Part shown: piece after piece, positions 1-12,081 of the stretch
Layout: each line of letters begins with the position of its first letter
How positions within the stretch are numbered: the stretch's first letter is position 1
Assembly: GCA_000231825.2 (NCBI GenBank)
Contig: JH720343.1
Span: forward strand, 167,618-231,617
Direction of reading: 5' to 3'
DNA from: Tetrahymena elliotti 4EA
Lineage: Eukaryota > Ciliophora > Oligohymenophorea > Hymenostomatida > Tetrahymenidae
DNA: 64,000 nucleotides
The notes under the pieces: model-generated
The model's database searches: none
Told to the model about the DNA's origin: nothing
What the model saw: the letters and a program-made list of their open reading frames with translations, nothing else
Made by a program: the position numbers and the translations under genes

Positions 1-356
1 ATCATCTCACAAAGTAAATAATATTTAATTGTAGAAATACTTAATCAGTATAAGCTAAATAAAAAGATATTTATAACACAAACATATCATGTAAATTTAT
101 CTTAATTGTTTTAATTTTAATAGCAATTGCTAAGAATAAATTTGTTTTTGTAGTTTAAGGCCATTTATTGCTAAAAATTAACTACAGTGAAACCTAGACT
201 GACTCTAAGCTAAATATATCTAGTGGATAGTTATAATTAAGAAAAAATAGCAGCTTAAATAATGAACCAGAATATATACAAACTGTAAGGGCTAGTGAAG
301 TGCTCAACCCTTAATTATCTTACTAATATCATTTTAGTTTAAAAGAAGTTATATGT
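1..356. other. Noncoding stretch upstream of the first gene
   Basis: AT-rich sequence with no frame I can tie to a known protein. A frame opening with ATG near 262 runs to a TGA near 514, but it overlaps the better-supported gene starting at 357 in another frame. A possible splice acceptor near 337 means that gene could have an upstream exon I cannot define. Confidence 0.4.
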
Positions 357-3300
357 ATGTAAAATGTGTAAAGCAACTTACCATCAGAACAGTAGCGCTA
401 TATACAATAAGATGATAATATTTACTTGGCTACATTAAGTAGCGATCAGTACTCTCACTTGCTTTAAAAGGTTGAAGAAAAAAAAATGTAATTACTGATT
501 GATATTGTCAGTAAGATACCTTTATTTGAAAGCATAAATGAAGATAAGATAAGTTATATCATAAGTATATCTAAAATTTAGTAATTTAGAAAGAGGATGA
601 TTGTTTACAAAGAAGGCAGCGTTGCTTTAGATATATTTTTGGTACTTTTTGGAGATTTTTTGGTAAATTATTAGTTAAAGTTAAATAAGATTAGCAAACA
701 ACATGACATTTGATAGAGTATTTAAAATAATTTTTAATAAATAAATGAAAGTTAACAAGAAAAGAAGAAGGTTAAGAGTAAGAAAGAGAAAATCAAAAAG
801 ACTAAAGTCCTAATAAAAACTTAGACAATGGGAGTAATATCAAAAATGCTAAAAGAAAAATTGTAATTAATAGTTATTAATTGTTTATTTGCAAAATATT
901 CTTACTTTTTTCAACTTAATTTGATGGTTATTAATAATTTTTTATTTTGTTTTTCTTATGCTTTCTAAAGCTATCATTTTCCTTCTTAAATATAAATATT
1001 CGTGACCATAATTTTTTATAATCTGCGTTATATTCTTATTATTAGAACCATTTAAATTAAACATCATTTGCTAATATACCATTCAATCAATTATAAACAT
1101 TTAATAATGTTAACGCCAACAGATTGATAGAATTTAGAATCACTAATTCTTTGGACAAGAAGATATTTTATATCCTTCAAGTAAATTTTTACATCACTTT
1201 GTTTTATTTTAATTTATCCTTATTTAATTTTCTTAGAGAGAATTAATACAGCTTCTTGCTCAAGTGAGTAAGGACTTCTTTTAAGAATTCCAAAACAGAT
1301 ATATTAGAATTTGGTAGATGTAAATAAATGTAATTCAAAATCATAATAAAATCTTGTAAATGATGAATCGCCTTCATTATAAACTGCTGATTTCTTTGTA
1401 AGATAGAATTTTACTAATTTGAACTAAAAACATGTAGATTAAAGTGAGATGCCTTAAAACACATAAAAAACAGATTTGCATGGATCACAGTTGGTTTTTC
1501 CACAAAAATCTTCATTTAGATAATTTACAAAACTATAAATAAGCTAAATGCAAAATAATAGTGCAGCTATAACTTAGTTTTCTAAGACAAACAAATAGCT
1601 CCAAAATATATTAAATAGTAAACTATAACATTAATCAAGCGAATAATCTAATGGATTAAGCACGAATAAATAAAGCGAAGATAGTGGATCAGCTTCTAAT
1701 AAAAATACAAAAAATCTACATCTCCAGTAGTTCAACAGCGCTAATTTAAGTTAAGGCTAACTAAGTAATAGTAGCTCAAAATGCTTTTCTCCCATCATAT
1801 CTAATAATGATATGAATGAGCAAACTCCTTCAAAAATAAAATTAAGCTAATTTAGAGTAAAGAAATATTAAAGTGAAAGATCAATAAATATGACTAAATA
1901 AAATAATTAAGATAACTTAGATAAAATAGAGCATACCGATAATTAAATGTTTAACTAAAATAATTAGCTCTAAGCAAATTTTACAAATAAAATGAATGAA
2001 ATATAAGAAATTAAAAATTCCTTTAGGAAGAGTTTTTAATTTTAAAGTGCTTAAAAAAATAGCCCTTCGACAGTCCACACAGGATTTCAACTAAAATTAA
2101 ACTCAGGTATTCAATAATAAACTCATTCAACAAATAAATCATCAAGACATTCAGATATTGTTCTCACATCTAATGAGATGATGTAATAGTAAAGTTCATC
2201 ATCATAAAGAGGTTGTTAAAGCCCTGTTAAAACAAGTTTTAGTCCAGCTAATCCAATGAGAAGAACCTTTGTAATAGATTAGAATACTGGTACTTTAATA
2301 AAAAAGAGGGGTTTACATGGAATTTAATTTAGCAGTCAAGTAAATATTTAAAGACCAAGTGTTTTAGATGGGATTGAAAGTCTAGAATATAAGAAATAAA
2401 CAACAGATGAATTTAATTATCCTAATTCAGATGGAATTGAAGGTGATACTTAAAAGAATTAGGGTAAATCTCCTGCTTAAACATTTTCAATATCTTCTAA
2501 GCAATTAGAAGATAATATATTTTAAAAAATCTAAATAAATAATGAAAGTAATCATAGTATAAGTGTTTCTGATGCTTTAAGAAAATCTAAAATATAATTT
2601 TAATACCGTAAGAAACCATCTTCTGTAGCAGTAGGATCTTGTAGTGATTTTTAATCTCTTAAAAATATTGATGCTGATCAATTTTCAAAGGAAATATAAA
2701 CAAATATAAATTCTTAACTTTCTACAAAATTTATTGGTAAAAACTCATCAGCAATATTTTTTTCTAGCAATTTTGAGAAATCTCCTTTATCATCACAGTA
2801 GAATTTACCATCTTGGAAGTCAACAGCTGCAACTAAGTTATAAATGAATCTGAGCAATTAAACTTCTCCCAAAAAAAATTTTATATTGAAGAAATCATAG
2901 GTGTTTTAATCAAATAATGGATCTGCATAGTAAATTCCATCAATTCATAATTTTGCAAATATTCAAGAAGGTGATTCCTAAAAGAAATAAAATGATATTA
3001 ATTCCTAATAATCAAGTGAAATTGAAGATAGCAACAATTCATCATTCATGCTCTATGATGACTATGCTAGTCACTTAGCTAATTAATAATAAAATCTAGA
3101 ACAATCTTAAACAAAATAGTAAACAAATGAACAAGAAATGTCACAATAAAAGTCTAAAAAACTAAAACCATCAATACCATTACTCGATTTAAAAAACATT
3201 ACTCAAAATCAATAAGTAAATAATTTTTTTGGTAACATACCAAATTAATAAACCTAAAATTAAAAATCTACTGAGCAAACTGTTAATAAATTTTAGGACA

Positions 3301-3848
3301 GTAAATAGAGCTAAGATTAGAAGCAAAATGCCAAAGAATTAAATAACTAAATAAATTAAGGAAGTAGCTTATAAAAATAAATTTTAACTAATAATTAAAG
3401 ACCATCTACTCCATCCATAAAAAAATTAGACTTAAGTAATTTAAACGAATAATTAAAAAAGTAGACACCATAAAATATATAGAAAGAAGAAGGATTTAAT
3501 GAAATAACGTAATCTAGATTGATCCTCCCCTCTTTTAATTAAAGCATGAATCATCCATATGAAAATAAATCTTCTTCCCATACAAAATTTGATTTTTTTA
3601 GCCCTAATAAAAATCAAGATGATGCAAAAGTTTTTGATAAAAATATTTTTTAAACAACTTAACAGGCATCATAAAATAATATATTTTTTCCCAATTAGCC
3701 ACATTAATAGGGTCTTAATAAATCTAAATAACCTATTTAAAATATTAACTCTTTATATTAAGGTCTATTGACCAGCCAAAATTTTAAAAAATAAACTATG
3801 CAAAATAACTCTAGGAAAAATACACTAAACTTGAAGGAGTTATCTTGA
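357..3848 (+). CDS. Cyclic-nucleotide-binding-like domain protein with a long Q/N/S-rich tail
   Basis: Proposed exons are 357-662, 717-833, 971-1180 and 1239-3848, giving 1,080 aa, stop TGA 3846-3848. The first exon reads VSKIPLFESINEDKISYI, then a basic strand and VYKEGSVALDIFLVLFGDFL. This matches the N-terminal half of a cNMP-binding fold (PLF, YKEG, the GxF turn). The second half is poor: where a good binding site has FGE and an R-S/T-A motif I see only KTQTMG and SFSF, so nucleotide binding is doubtful. From about residue 180 the protein is Ser/Asn/Gln-rich low complexity with no fold I recognise. The start is the first in-frame ATG; exons 2 and 3 are the weakest part. The introns at 663-716 and 1181-1238 keep phase. 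The acceptor at 1238 was chosen for frame; a TAG two bases earlier is an alternative. Confidence 0.6.
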
Positions 3849-3944
3849 ATGCAATAACCATCACTTTATGGTTATAAATTTGGTTTTTGATTATTCTCAT
3901 AAAATATTAAAGAGTGTAATGAAGATCAAATAAAATAATAGCAA

Positions 3945-4577
3945 ATGAATAAATTAATCATTTATGGGAAAATTGCAAAATATCAATATAAAATTCTACA
4001 TTAAAATTCTTCTGTCTAGCTTAGTAAATTGATTAAATTGCTTTTTTTATTTAAGATTGACTTCTAACTGAAAGAATTAATTAATATTTCAAATTTAAAA
4101 TTGAATCTATCAATTTAATTTTTTGATAAAAAAATCAAATTTTATCAAAAATATGTTTTTATCTTCAAACAAAATACACTATTTAAAGAAATACTTGATT
4201 AAAAAGAAGACAAAGAAAGAATTTTCTTTCGAAAAAAATGCTAGATGTATATAAAAGTATGGATAGATAGAATGATTAAAATGTTAATTTATGTTATAGA
4301 TAATATAATTAAAACACATATATAAAGAACTATAATAGATTTAATTAATTTTTATTAATAATAATTTCTTGGTAGAAGAATTTATGTTATTTATTTATTA
4401 ATAAGATAAATTTTTAACACTTCTCTACTCTTATTTAGTGTGATATTTGTTTTATCGCTTTTATATTATATAGGACTAACAAGTGCTAGTTAATTAATTT
4501 TACTCTTTTATTATTTTAAATATAAAGCTCTTTAAAAAAAGATTTTTGTCATAAATAGTTATAATTAATATTGTTGA
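3945..4577 (+). CDS. Possible 210-aa open frame, doubtful
   Basis: In the ciliate code an ATG at 3945 opens a frame to TGA 4575-4577. It encodes a basic, Ile/Leu-rich product with hydrophobic stretches near the C-terminus. Base composition is no different from the surrounding spacer and I recognise no family. With only TGA as stop, frames of this length occur by chance in such AT-rich DNA. It could also be a 3' exon of the gene upstream, but no splice keeps frame. Listed so it is not overlooked. Confidence 0.15.
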
Positions 4578-4713
4578 TTTAGAGACCGTTCATAATAATA
4601 GTGGATGATCTTTGTTATTATTTTCATTATTTAGTTAAAATTATAATTAATTAGTTAATTAGAGTTAGCTCTCTTTATTCATTGTTCTTTCTTATTCTTT
4701 TATAATTTAATTT

Positions 4714-4773
4714 AGCAGGAGGGAAGAAAAATAGTAGGAGTTCTTCCCTTGCTAGTTAGTGAGTAGTGCTAGC
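4714..4773. repeat. Inverted repeats (two stem-loops)
   Basis: GGGAAGAA (4721-4728) pairs perfectly with TTCTTCCC (4741-4748) around a 12-nt loop. The stem extends through AGCA (4714-4717) and TGCT (4750-4753) with a small asymmetric bulge. Immediately after, GCTAG (4751-4755) and CTAGC (4769-4773) form a shorter second stem. The block is richer in G and C than the spacer around it. It may act in 3'-end formation for one of the two convergent genes, which is inference. Confidence 0.45.
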
Positions 4774-4970
4774 TAAAAAAAATATGAACTTTGATAATAG
4801 ATAATAAGTAGAGCTAACTTTTTAGAAATGACTGAAATTAAATAAATGTTAATTAGATAGATTAGATAGTTATTGTTAATTAATACATTTTTTGATTGAT
4901 TGATTAATATTCTTTATTTTATTATATGTATATGGGAAAATAGTAGTTTGCATTTATTCTTGCTCATATT

Positions 4971-7854
4971 TCAATATGCTGAATTAAATTGCAATCTTTT
5001 GGAGATGTCATCAAGCTACTAGGAAGTGTTTTCAGGGTTAATGTTTTCTTAATTATGCTTATCTCCATCATTTTACTAATTGAGTTTTAAGCTTTACTAT
5101 TTGTCTAGCTTTGTAATGGCTGGTTAGTTCATTTGTTTGCTATTTTATTTACTAAGGACCTTATCAGTGATATTTTAGAGAGCTCTATTTTTATTTGCTA
5201 GAACTTTTTCTTGTAGCTGATTTATAGTAAAGTCGTTGCTTAATTTTGATATATTTGTTTTAATAGGAACTATTCCTGTAGTATCATTGAGCTTTATCAG
5301 CTTTTCAGGGCTTCCAGTATGTTTGTAGCTATCATCTTCCATTCCATCTCCACTCATGTCTTCGTACTGATATTCTTATCCAGGAATCATTTTACCACCA
5401 AGTTTCTTCTTAAAGGTTTCTAGTCTTTTTTTCTTTTAATCCCAACACCATTTGTATACCTATTAATAAAAATTATTTGTTTAATAAATTATTTATGCTT
5501 AAAATTATGATGCTTACTTATGATTCAGATAGACCTGTAATTTGTGCAACTTCTAATATTTTTTCTTTTCCCCAAAAGCCTCCCTTTTGATATTCTATTT
5601 TTAAAATTTTGAGTTAATCATTATTTTTTCTCTTTCTCTTTCTTATTTCATGGCTTGTGCTTTAATTTTATAAGGAGCTTTCTTAGTTATCAAGCTAGTA
5701 ACACTCATTATTATCTCCTTAATCATTTAAGAGTACATTTTGTGTGTGCTTTTTGCTGTTCTGACTATTAGACAGATTAGAGGATGACATCTTTTAATTC
5801 TCTTTATTACTCTTTAAATCATTCTTTTCTTTGCTTTGTTAATGAACTTCTTTCAATTATTAGTTTGGTTTGGTTTGAATATTTTCTTTATCACATTAAT
5901 TTGAGTGGCCTGGTTTTTTGTAATTTTAAGACTATGATTTTTATTAGATTTAGCCTTGTGCATAGTAAGAAGAATCACAATAAATTCCTGATGAATGATG
6001 AGGATGCATACTATAGTTATTGTAGGATGGGTCCATAGGGTGAAGGTACATATCTTATCCTTATTCATATTTAGGAAAATTAGCTGAAGAATTATGTCCT
6101 TTGGCATTAGGATAGTGAGGTTATGAAACGTGTGGATGATAATTAATGCTTTGGCTAATTTTTTTAGAATTTTTTTTATTTTATTAGTAGGGGTTTCCTA
6201 CATGCATTTCATTAAGAGGTGGATAATAATATGAATGTGGAGGATAATATCCTTTAGGATCATAATAGCCTCTCATGTAAGGTGAGTGATCATATTTCTC
6301 TTGTTAATGAGCATATTCACCATTTTGAGTAGATGGGACCATATTCCCTGCATTTTCGGTTGAGACATTTCCTTCGCTATTAGTAGGAGCTAAGGGAGAT
6401 GTTGAAGGTACACCAGTTTAAGGAGCATTTTGAGTATTAGCTACAGGAGGAATTGAATAGTATGGATAAGAAGAAGAACCATGGCCATAATAGTATTTCT
6501 TGTACTCTTCACTTTCTAAAATTTCAGATGGTTCGCTTCCTTCACCTTCATACTTTTTGTTATCTGCTCCCTCTCCCACTGCCATTGGAGGGTATGGAGG
6601 ATAGTAATAACCATACATATCAGTATATCCATAATCCATTTCATCTTGAGGATAGAGATGGGCCATGGGATGATGAGAAACTGGGCCATGAGAACCATAC
6701 ATAGATGATTGAGAGGATGGGTGATTAGGATAATAATTATAGCTGTTATTATTAGAGGAACTATTGCTTGGCTATGTGCTAGAAGAATTTTAATATTACT
6801 ATTATTACAAATTATTATTGCTATATCCTCTATGATTAGAGGAACCTTAAGTGGAGGAGCTTTGATTATGGTAAGAGTGGCTACTGTGGTGATAGCTCAT
6901 GTTGCTTGAGCTATTTCCATTATAGTAGTAGGGGTTGTGATGTGAGCTACTAGAAGTAGTAGTTTGCTTTTTATGAATAGCCTTGCTTGCATTTGTTTAA
7001 TCGCCTTAAATTTACTACTTTTAATTGGCATGTTACTCTACCAAAACAGCTTTGCTGCTTTGATTGTTAGTATTGGAACGACTTGAGTGTTAGATATTTT
7101 GCTAATATTATTAGTATTTATCAGCTCCATTTGCTGGTTGAGTAGACTATTATTTTTACAATGGATTTGATGTATTTTGAGATGAGGCTATTACTGAATT
7201 TTTAGGATTAAATGAAATTTCTTTTTTGAGGTTAGAAGTAAAATGAGAAACAGTATTTTTTGCATCATAGTCAGAGGTATCATTGGTGAATAATTCTTTT
7301 TTAGCAATGCAAGAAAAATACTGGATATCTTTTTCTTTTGTTTCGGGACTTTGTTTATCTTTTTAATTAGCCTTTGGATTAATTGTGTATGCTTCAACGT
7401 TTTATTCATGCTCAATAGGAGAAGATTGTTAGTTTAAGAACATTAATTACTTGCTATGAGGATAGTCTGTATTAGGAATTTGCACTCCATTTTAGAAGTA
7501 TTTACTATCTGATGGAGTGTCGTACTAGACTAATGAATTCTTCAATTGTTTACATTCAGAACCAAATAAATCATCTGTTGAGGGTTAGAGAAGATGACCT
7601 GCTACTTTATATGTCAGGCTGTTCTCTTCTGGTAAACCTGCTTGATTTAAATTTCTAATTCTAGTGTTGTCTTCTACTCTGGCATCATTAATAGCTGTAG
7701 TATTCAGAGTGAGTTAGTTATTATTATTTTGTGAATTATCATATTGATTGTATATATTTTTTTAGTCTGAATTGAAGAGGATCTTTTGGTCTATTCCATC
7801 AGCATATTAGCTTTCAATAGGGCTATTCTAGTATCCAGTTTGTAATGGTAACAT
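4971..7854 (-). CDS. Homeodomain protein with a long Q/N/S/Y-rich N-terminal region
   Basis: Exons 7854-5518 and 5459-4971 (intron 5517-5460, GTAAGC...TAG) give 941 aa. Residues 1-730 are low complexity, rich in Gln, Asn, Ser, His and Tyr, with a Tyr/Pro/Gly block around residues 390-480. The only recognisable domain is a homeodomain at about residues 732-790. A basic arm is followed by helix 1 (LKILKIEYQKG), then GFWGKEKI and EVAQITGLSESQ. The recognition helix is VYKWCWDQKKKR, encoded directly after the intron. The core Trp is present, but the normally near-invariant Asn of the recognition helix is Asp. A Gln-rich tail of about 150 residues follows. It is probably a nuclear DNA-binding regulator; the target is unknown. 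The start is the first ATG of the open frame; no competing upstream exon is visible. Confidence 0.82.
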
Positions 7855-9685
7855 CAAATGTAGAATTGATTACGAGTGTGTAGGGATTTCAGTTCAGCCT
7901 TGATTTCTTTTTCTCGTGATAAAGTATGTCTTGAAAGAGAAAATATAGCGAGAAATAAATTGTGTTTTTATATTATTTGTTTGTATTATTTTTGTTATTA
8001 GAGATCTGAACTATCTTAAACGTCTCTTTTACTATGGGTTTTGTTAATAAATGAACAAAAAATTTAAATTTCAATTTTTGTTTTTTATTTTTTTATTAAT
8101 TATATCAGCTTTTTGAATTCAAGTGATATAAGGAACTTTTACGCTAAAACAGTTTGTTTGTTTGTTTATTTGTATTTTGATTAAAGTAAAATACATTCTA
8201 AGTATTTGTTTCTATTGTTCTCTCCTTTGATACTTAAAGGTTCTATCATCTAAATCAAGTATCAATAAATAAATAGATATATATACATTTCTATGAATCA
8301 AACAAGCAAGTATTCATTTGTAACTTTAAAAGTTTTTAATATTTTGATTTTCCCCAACGGATCTTTTGAGAAATTAAATTATTTGTATCTATATATTAAA
8401 ATCTATCTAGCGAGGAATAATAATAATACTGACTTCTTATTTTGGCTAGTAAAATCCCATTATTTATTGCTTTTCAAATCCATTTATGACTAATTCCGCC
8501 AGATAAATTAGTGTGTAGATTCAAGTATGCTCATTTTTCATAAGACACCATTTAATTTTGTTGTTCATTTTTGTTTGAATTGTAATTTAAGCACTCAAAA
8601 AAATCCATAAGTAACCTAGTTTTAGTATTTATTAAAAAAAAATTAATACGCTAACAAAAATTAGACACCAAAATTTGAATTTAAATTTATAATTGCTTTA
8701 GATTATGTATTTGTTTGTAAAATTTGCAATTATTAATAATTTGATTTAAATATATTGTTATTCTCTTTTCTCCAATATATTGTAATACCTATTTTGCTGA
8801 TACAAAATTTTGATACTATAGTCTGTAATTAATTCCTTTCAATAAATACATTTTTATTTTATGGAGATTCAAATCTTGTTAACTTATAACAGATTCAATA
8901 AATTTAAATTACACTTAACATTTAATAAATTAATTAATCCTAAATTCACCTACGCATTTCGAGAAAGATTAATACTAACTTTAGTAAATCTTCTCTATAT
9001 TCCTTATGCTTTTCAAACTATAAGATTAGATTAAAGCTTCAGATACTTTTGAAACAAAATAATTAATAATATGTCTCTGAGTTATTTTACCTCTAGCAAA
9101 TAATACTTAAAAAAGATAACTTTTATTTTAAGTGTTATTTAAATTGGCATTATTAAATATTATTTCTCATTTCTTTTATAAAATATTTTTAAATATTAAA
9201 AAAGGTTTATTTATTTTAAATTCATTTTTATTGTTTATTTTTTAAAAATTAAATAAATTATTCAAAAATTATAATTTAAAAAGAGTTAAAATATCAATTA
9301 TAAAACTATTTTTTATTTAAAATATTCAATGATTAGACAAAAATGAGATCAAAGTCGCTATCAAATAATTTACTTTTTTTAAATTAGATATTTTTATTTT
9401 CAAAAAATAATTTCAAAAATATTATTTCTAAATTCTTTTAATCATTTTAAGATAAACTTAGTTAAATCTATCAGAAAAAGTTAAAGTCAAATATTTTTCT
9501 TTAGGAAAAAGAGATATTTTAAGAAGGATGTTAAAATAAATTTTCTGTGTTTTATCCAAAAATTATTACAAAATTTTAGTAAAATTATTTCATAATTTTT
9601 TTATTTATATCAATAATATTTCTATAATATTCTAGTCTTTGCAAAAATAAGCATTATAAAATAAATGGTTAAAATATAAAAATTA

Positions 9686-9731
9686 GGCAAAACGCCTTTC
9701 CCTCCTAGAAGGCATTTCATTAAATGAGGCG
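9686..9731. repeat. GC-rich island with overlapping stem-loops
   Basis: GCCTT (9694-9698) pairs with AAGGC (9709-9713). CATTT (9713-9717) pairs with AAATG (9722-9726) around CATT. CGCCT (9693-9697) can alternatively pair with AGGCG (9727-9731), enclosing both. Such a GC-rich compact block stands out in the spacer. It may be a small structured RNA or part of the promoter region; I do not recognise a known RNA family. Confidence 0.35.
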
Positions 9732-9734
9732 GGA
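9728..9734. promoter_or_regulatory. Partial E2F-like site (GGCGGGA)
   Basis: GGCGGGAC matches seven of eight positions of the GGCGGGAA form of the E2F/DP consensus. It lies 37 bp before a full match and about 310 bp upstream of the CDC6-like start. The function is inferred from motif and location only. Confidence 0.3.
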
Positions 9735-9770
9735 CTAAATAGAGTATAGTTGACAATATTTAAATTAAAA

Positions 9771-9778
9771 GCGCGAAA
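9771..9778. promoter_or_regulatory. E2F/DP-like site (GCGCGAAA)
   Basis: GCGCGAAA is the reverse complement of TTTCGCGC, a full match to the TTTSSCGC E2F/DP core. It sits 267 bp upstream of the CDC6-like ATG in a spacer where GC-rich octamers are very rare. E2F control of CDC6 is well established in animals and plants; here it is inference. Confidence 0.45.
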
Positions 9779-10044
9779 TAGGTTATGGTTTAATTAATAT
9801 AAATAGATAATATCAAAAATGAACAAAATAGATATACAGATTAAGCAAAAATTTCCTTAAATAGTAAATATAATTTATTAAAAAACAATTAAAGGTTTTT
9901 ATATTTACCAATTCTTTTCATTTGTAATTCTTAATAATTAAAAATATTAGAATTAAAAATAACTAATATTACTTATCACTTATAAACAAAATAATTCGAT
10001 TATCAACCAAATAATTTGGACTTTAAAAAATATTTTATTTGCAA

Positions 10045-12081
10045 ATGAGTGCTTCTAATTTGAAAAGAAAAGAGTGTGTTGCTACTTAAAAAAGGGAATA
10101 AGAAGAATAAAATGTTTGTAATAAGAAGAATAAAAAAGATCAAAGCTTTTTAAGCAAAATTAGTTAAGTTACTCCACAAGAGGAATGCCATTCTGAAAGC
10201 AGCACTATGGATATATATCCTTTTTAACAGCAAAAGCTAGAAAGATTGTAAAGCTTTGATAAAATTGCAAGTAAAAATGAAAGCGGTACCTCAAGTCCTT
10301 GTTTGAGTGCTAAAAATATAGATTAAATAATAAAAGATTCTGAAAGTGGCTATGAATAGTCACATAGTAAAAAAAATAATGAGGGATCCTAAAGTAATAA
10401 TGTAAATTATGATGAAGATAACTCAGATTATCAGAAGATCAGTAAACCACAAGAAATATTCGATTGCAAATACAAACCAAACCAAATAAACTTTAGAGAT
10501 AAAGAAAAAAACGAAATAAAGAACTTTCTTCTTAGGTAATTAATATAAAAATAAATACTTCTCCTTTAATATTTACTTTTACAAATCTTCGTTTAAGATT
10601 TGGCCAATAAAGATTATCAATCGTTAATTTTATAGTGATAAATCTTATTTGATACTCTTAAAATTATGATTTAGATTATTTTTGTTTTAAAAGATATAAA
10701 TAAATTTATTAATTCATTTTGTTTTTATTATTTATATTTTAGATGTATTGAAAATAAGCAGAAAACCAAATGTCTTCTTATAACTGGAATGCCTGGATGT
10801 GGTAAAACTTTGACAACTATGTCAGTCTTAGAGGAATTTGATATGAATTAAAGGAAATTTGAATATATAAAATTTAATGCTATGAATTATAGTACCTAAG
10901 ACAGCTTTTTAAAAGATCTCCATTTTAAAATTTTCAAAAGCAGAATGTAAACCTCTTGTTAAGACATTCTCACTTAAATAAAGCAGACTAAAAGAACTTC
11001 TCATCTGTAAAATATTAATTTGAACAAAAAAAATCAAATTTAAATTCAAATAATTTATATTTAAACTTAATCAAATAAAATTTAGTTGGATTTAAATTAA
11101 CATTTTTTATTTCTGTTTAGACAAATAATCTTCCATGATTATTTCATTAATTAATCAGTAGACAAATTTATAATTCATTTAATTTTAATTAAAACTAGGA
11201 CAATCTTTATAGATGAATTTGATAATTTATTCCACGGAAGTAGCTAAGATATTTTTATACTCTTCAATATTGCTGCTTTAGAAAAAGCTAATATTTCTAT
11301 TGTAGGAGTTTCTAATTCTATGGAAATGGTTTTTGATTTATCCAAAAAATATAAAATTATTCTTCCTGATATCAAAAATCTTGTTTTTGAACCCTATTCA
11401 CAAAAAGAAATTTATTAAATTATTCAAGCAAGATTAAAAGAAATGAATGAAAAACTTAATATTTCTCAAGATATTATTGATGATAAAGCTTTGCGACTTT
11501 GCTCAGGTAAAATGTATAATTTAAAAGGAGGAGACATCAGATGTTTATTTGATGTTTGCAAAAAGGCTCTTGAAGAATAAAAAAAAGAAGCAAAGTAAGA
11601 TGAAGTTTAATAAAATGATGATGAAAAATAATAAATTTAATAAGTCACTATCCCTAAATTAAATCAAATTATTGATAAGCTTTATAAAGTTAATTATAAA
11701 TTTATTGCTAAAATGCCAATCGAATAGATCCTTACTATTCTTTCTATTTATTATATTATAAAATAAAAAGAAGGAATTGTTGAGATTTCTATTAGTTAAA
11801 TAAAGACCTAACTAAATAATTTATGTAGCTTCATGGGTATAGAAATATCCTCAATGAGCAAGATCACAGAAATCTTAGAAAATTTATAATCTTATTAAGT
11901 CCTTTAAATAAGAAATAAAGACAAAGCTTCTTAAAATAGTAATAAAAAAGGATAACTCAATAAGAATTTAGAAAACACAACAGTTTTTCTAAAGATTACA
12001 ACTGAAGATATTGAAGAAGCTTTAAGTGAAGAAGATAAATTTTCTGACTTCTTTGAATAATACTGTTAAGAAAGCAAATGA
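10045..12081 (+). CDS. CDC6: Cdc6/Orc1-type AAA+ ATPase (probable CDC6)
   Basis: Exons 10045-10535, 10743-11006 and 11199-12081 encode 545 aa. The first 130 residues are polar and disordered. The AAA+ core follows: Walker A GMPGCGKT just after the first intron, Walker B TIFIDEFDNL just after the second, sensor 1 VGVSNS, and a sensor-2-like GGDIRCLFDVCKKA. The C-terminal 150 residues look like the winged-helix region of initiator proteins. The family loads the MCM helicase at replication origins. Length and the lack of a BAH domain favour Cdc6 over Orc1, though Orc1-like paralogs exist in ciliates. Both introns are long for this window (207 and 192 bp). E2F-like octamers lie 267-317 bp upstream. 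The second intron's acceptor at 11198 was chosen because it restores Walker B in frame; an earlier acceptor near 11120 is possible. Confidence 0.85.

Larger units (their letters stand above)
3849..4970. other. Convergent spacer with hairpins
   Basis: This lies between the 3' ends of the cNMP-like gene and the homeodomain gene. Apart from the doubtful frame at 3945-4577 it holds two nested inverted repeats near 4714-4773. I see no other gene. Confidence 0.5.
7855..10044. other. Divergent spacer between the homeodomain and CDC6-like genes
   Basis: About 2.2 kb, strongly AT-rich. A 66-codon frame at 8293-8493 has no recognisable content and looks random. Around 9686-9778 there is a GC-rich island with hairpin potential and E2F-like octamers, listed separately. 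Nothing else is supported. Confidence 0.6.

Noticed and set aside
957..1430. A SAS-6 or CCDC61-like N-terminal domain at the start of the first gene
   Set aside because: A few residues around EQGLLLRIPKQI looked similar, but the rest of the fold does not line up and the cNMP-type motifs upstream explain the N-terminus better.
3846..4577. Readthrough or recoding of the TGA at 3846 to extend the first gene
   Set aside because: A second TGA follows at 3888, and no splice pair that skips both keeps frame.
6418..6909. Overlapping short frames on both strands (for example 6453-6704 plus, 6516-6698 minus, 6709-6909 plus)
   Set aside because: They are antisense or off-frame shadows of the homeodomain gene, whose single frame runs through the region with sensible composition.
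8293..8493. A 66-codon plus-strand frame in the divergent spacer
   Set aside because: Composition equals the spacer, no motif is visible, and frames this short are expected by chance.
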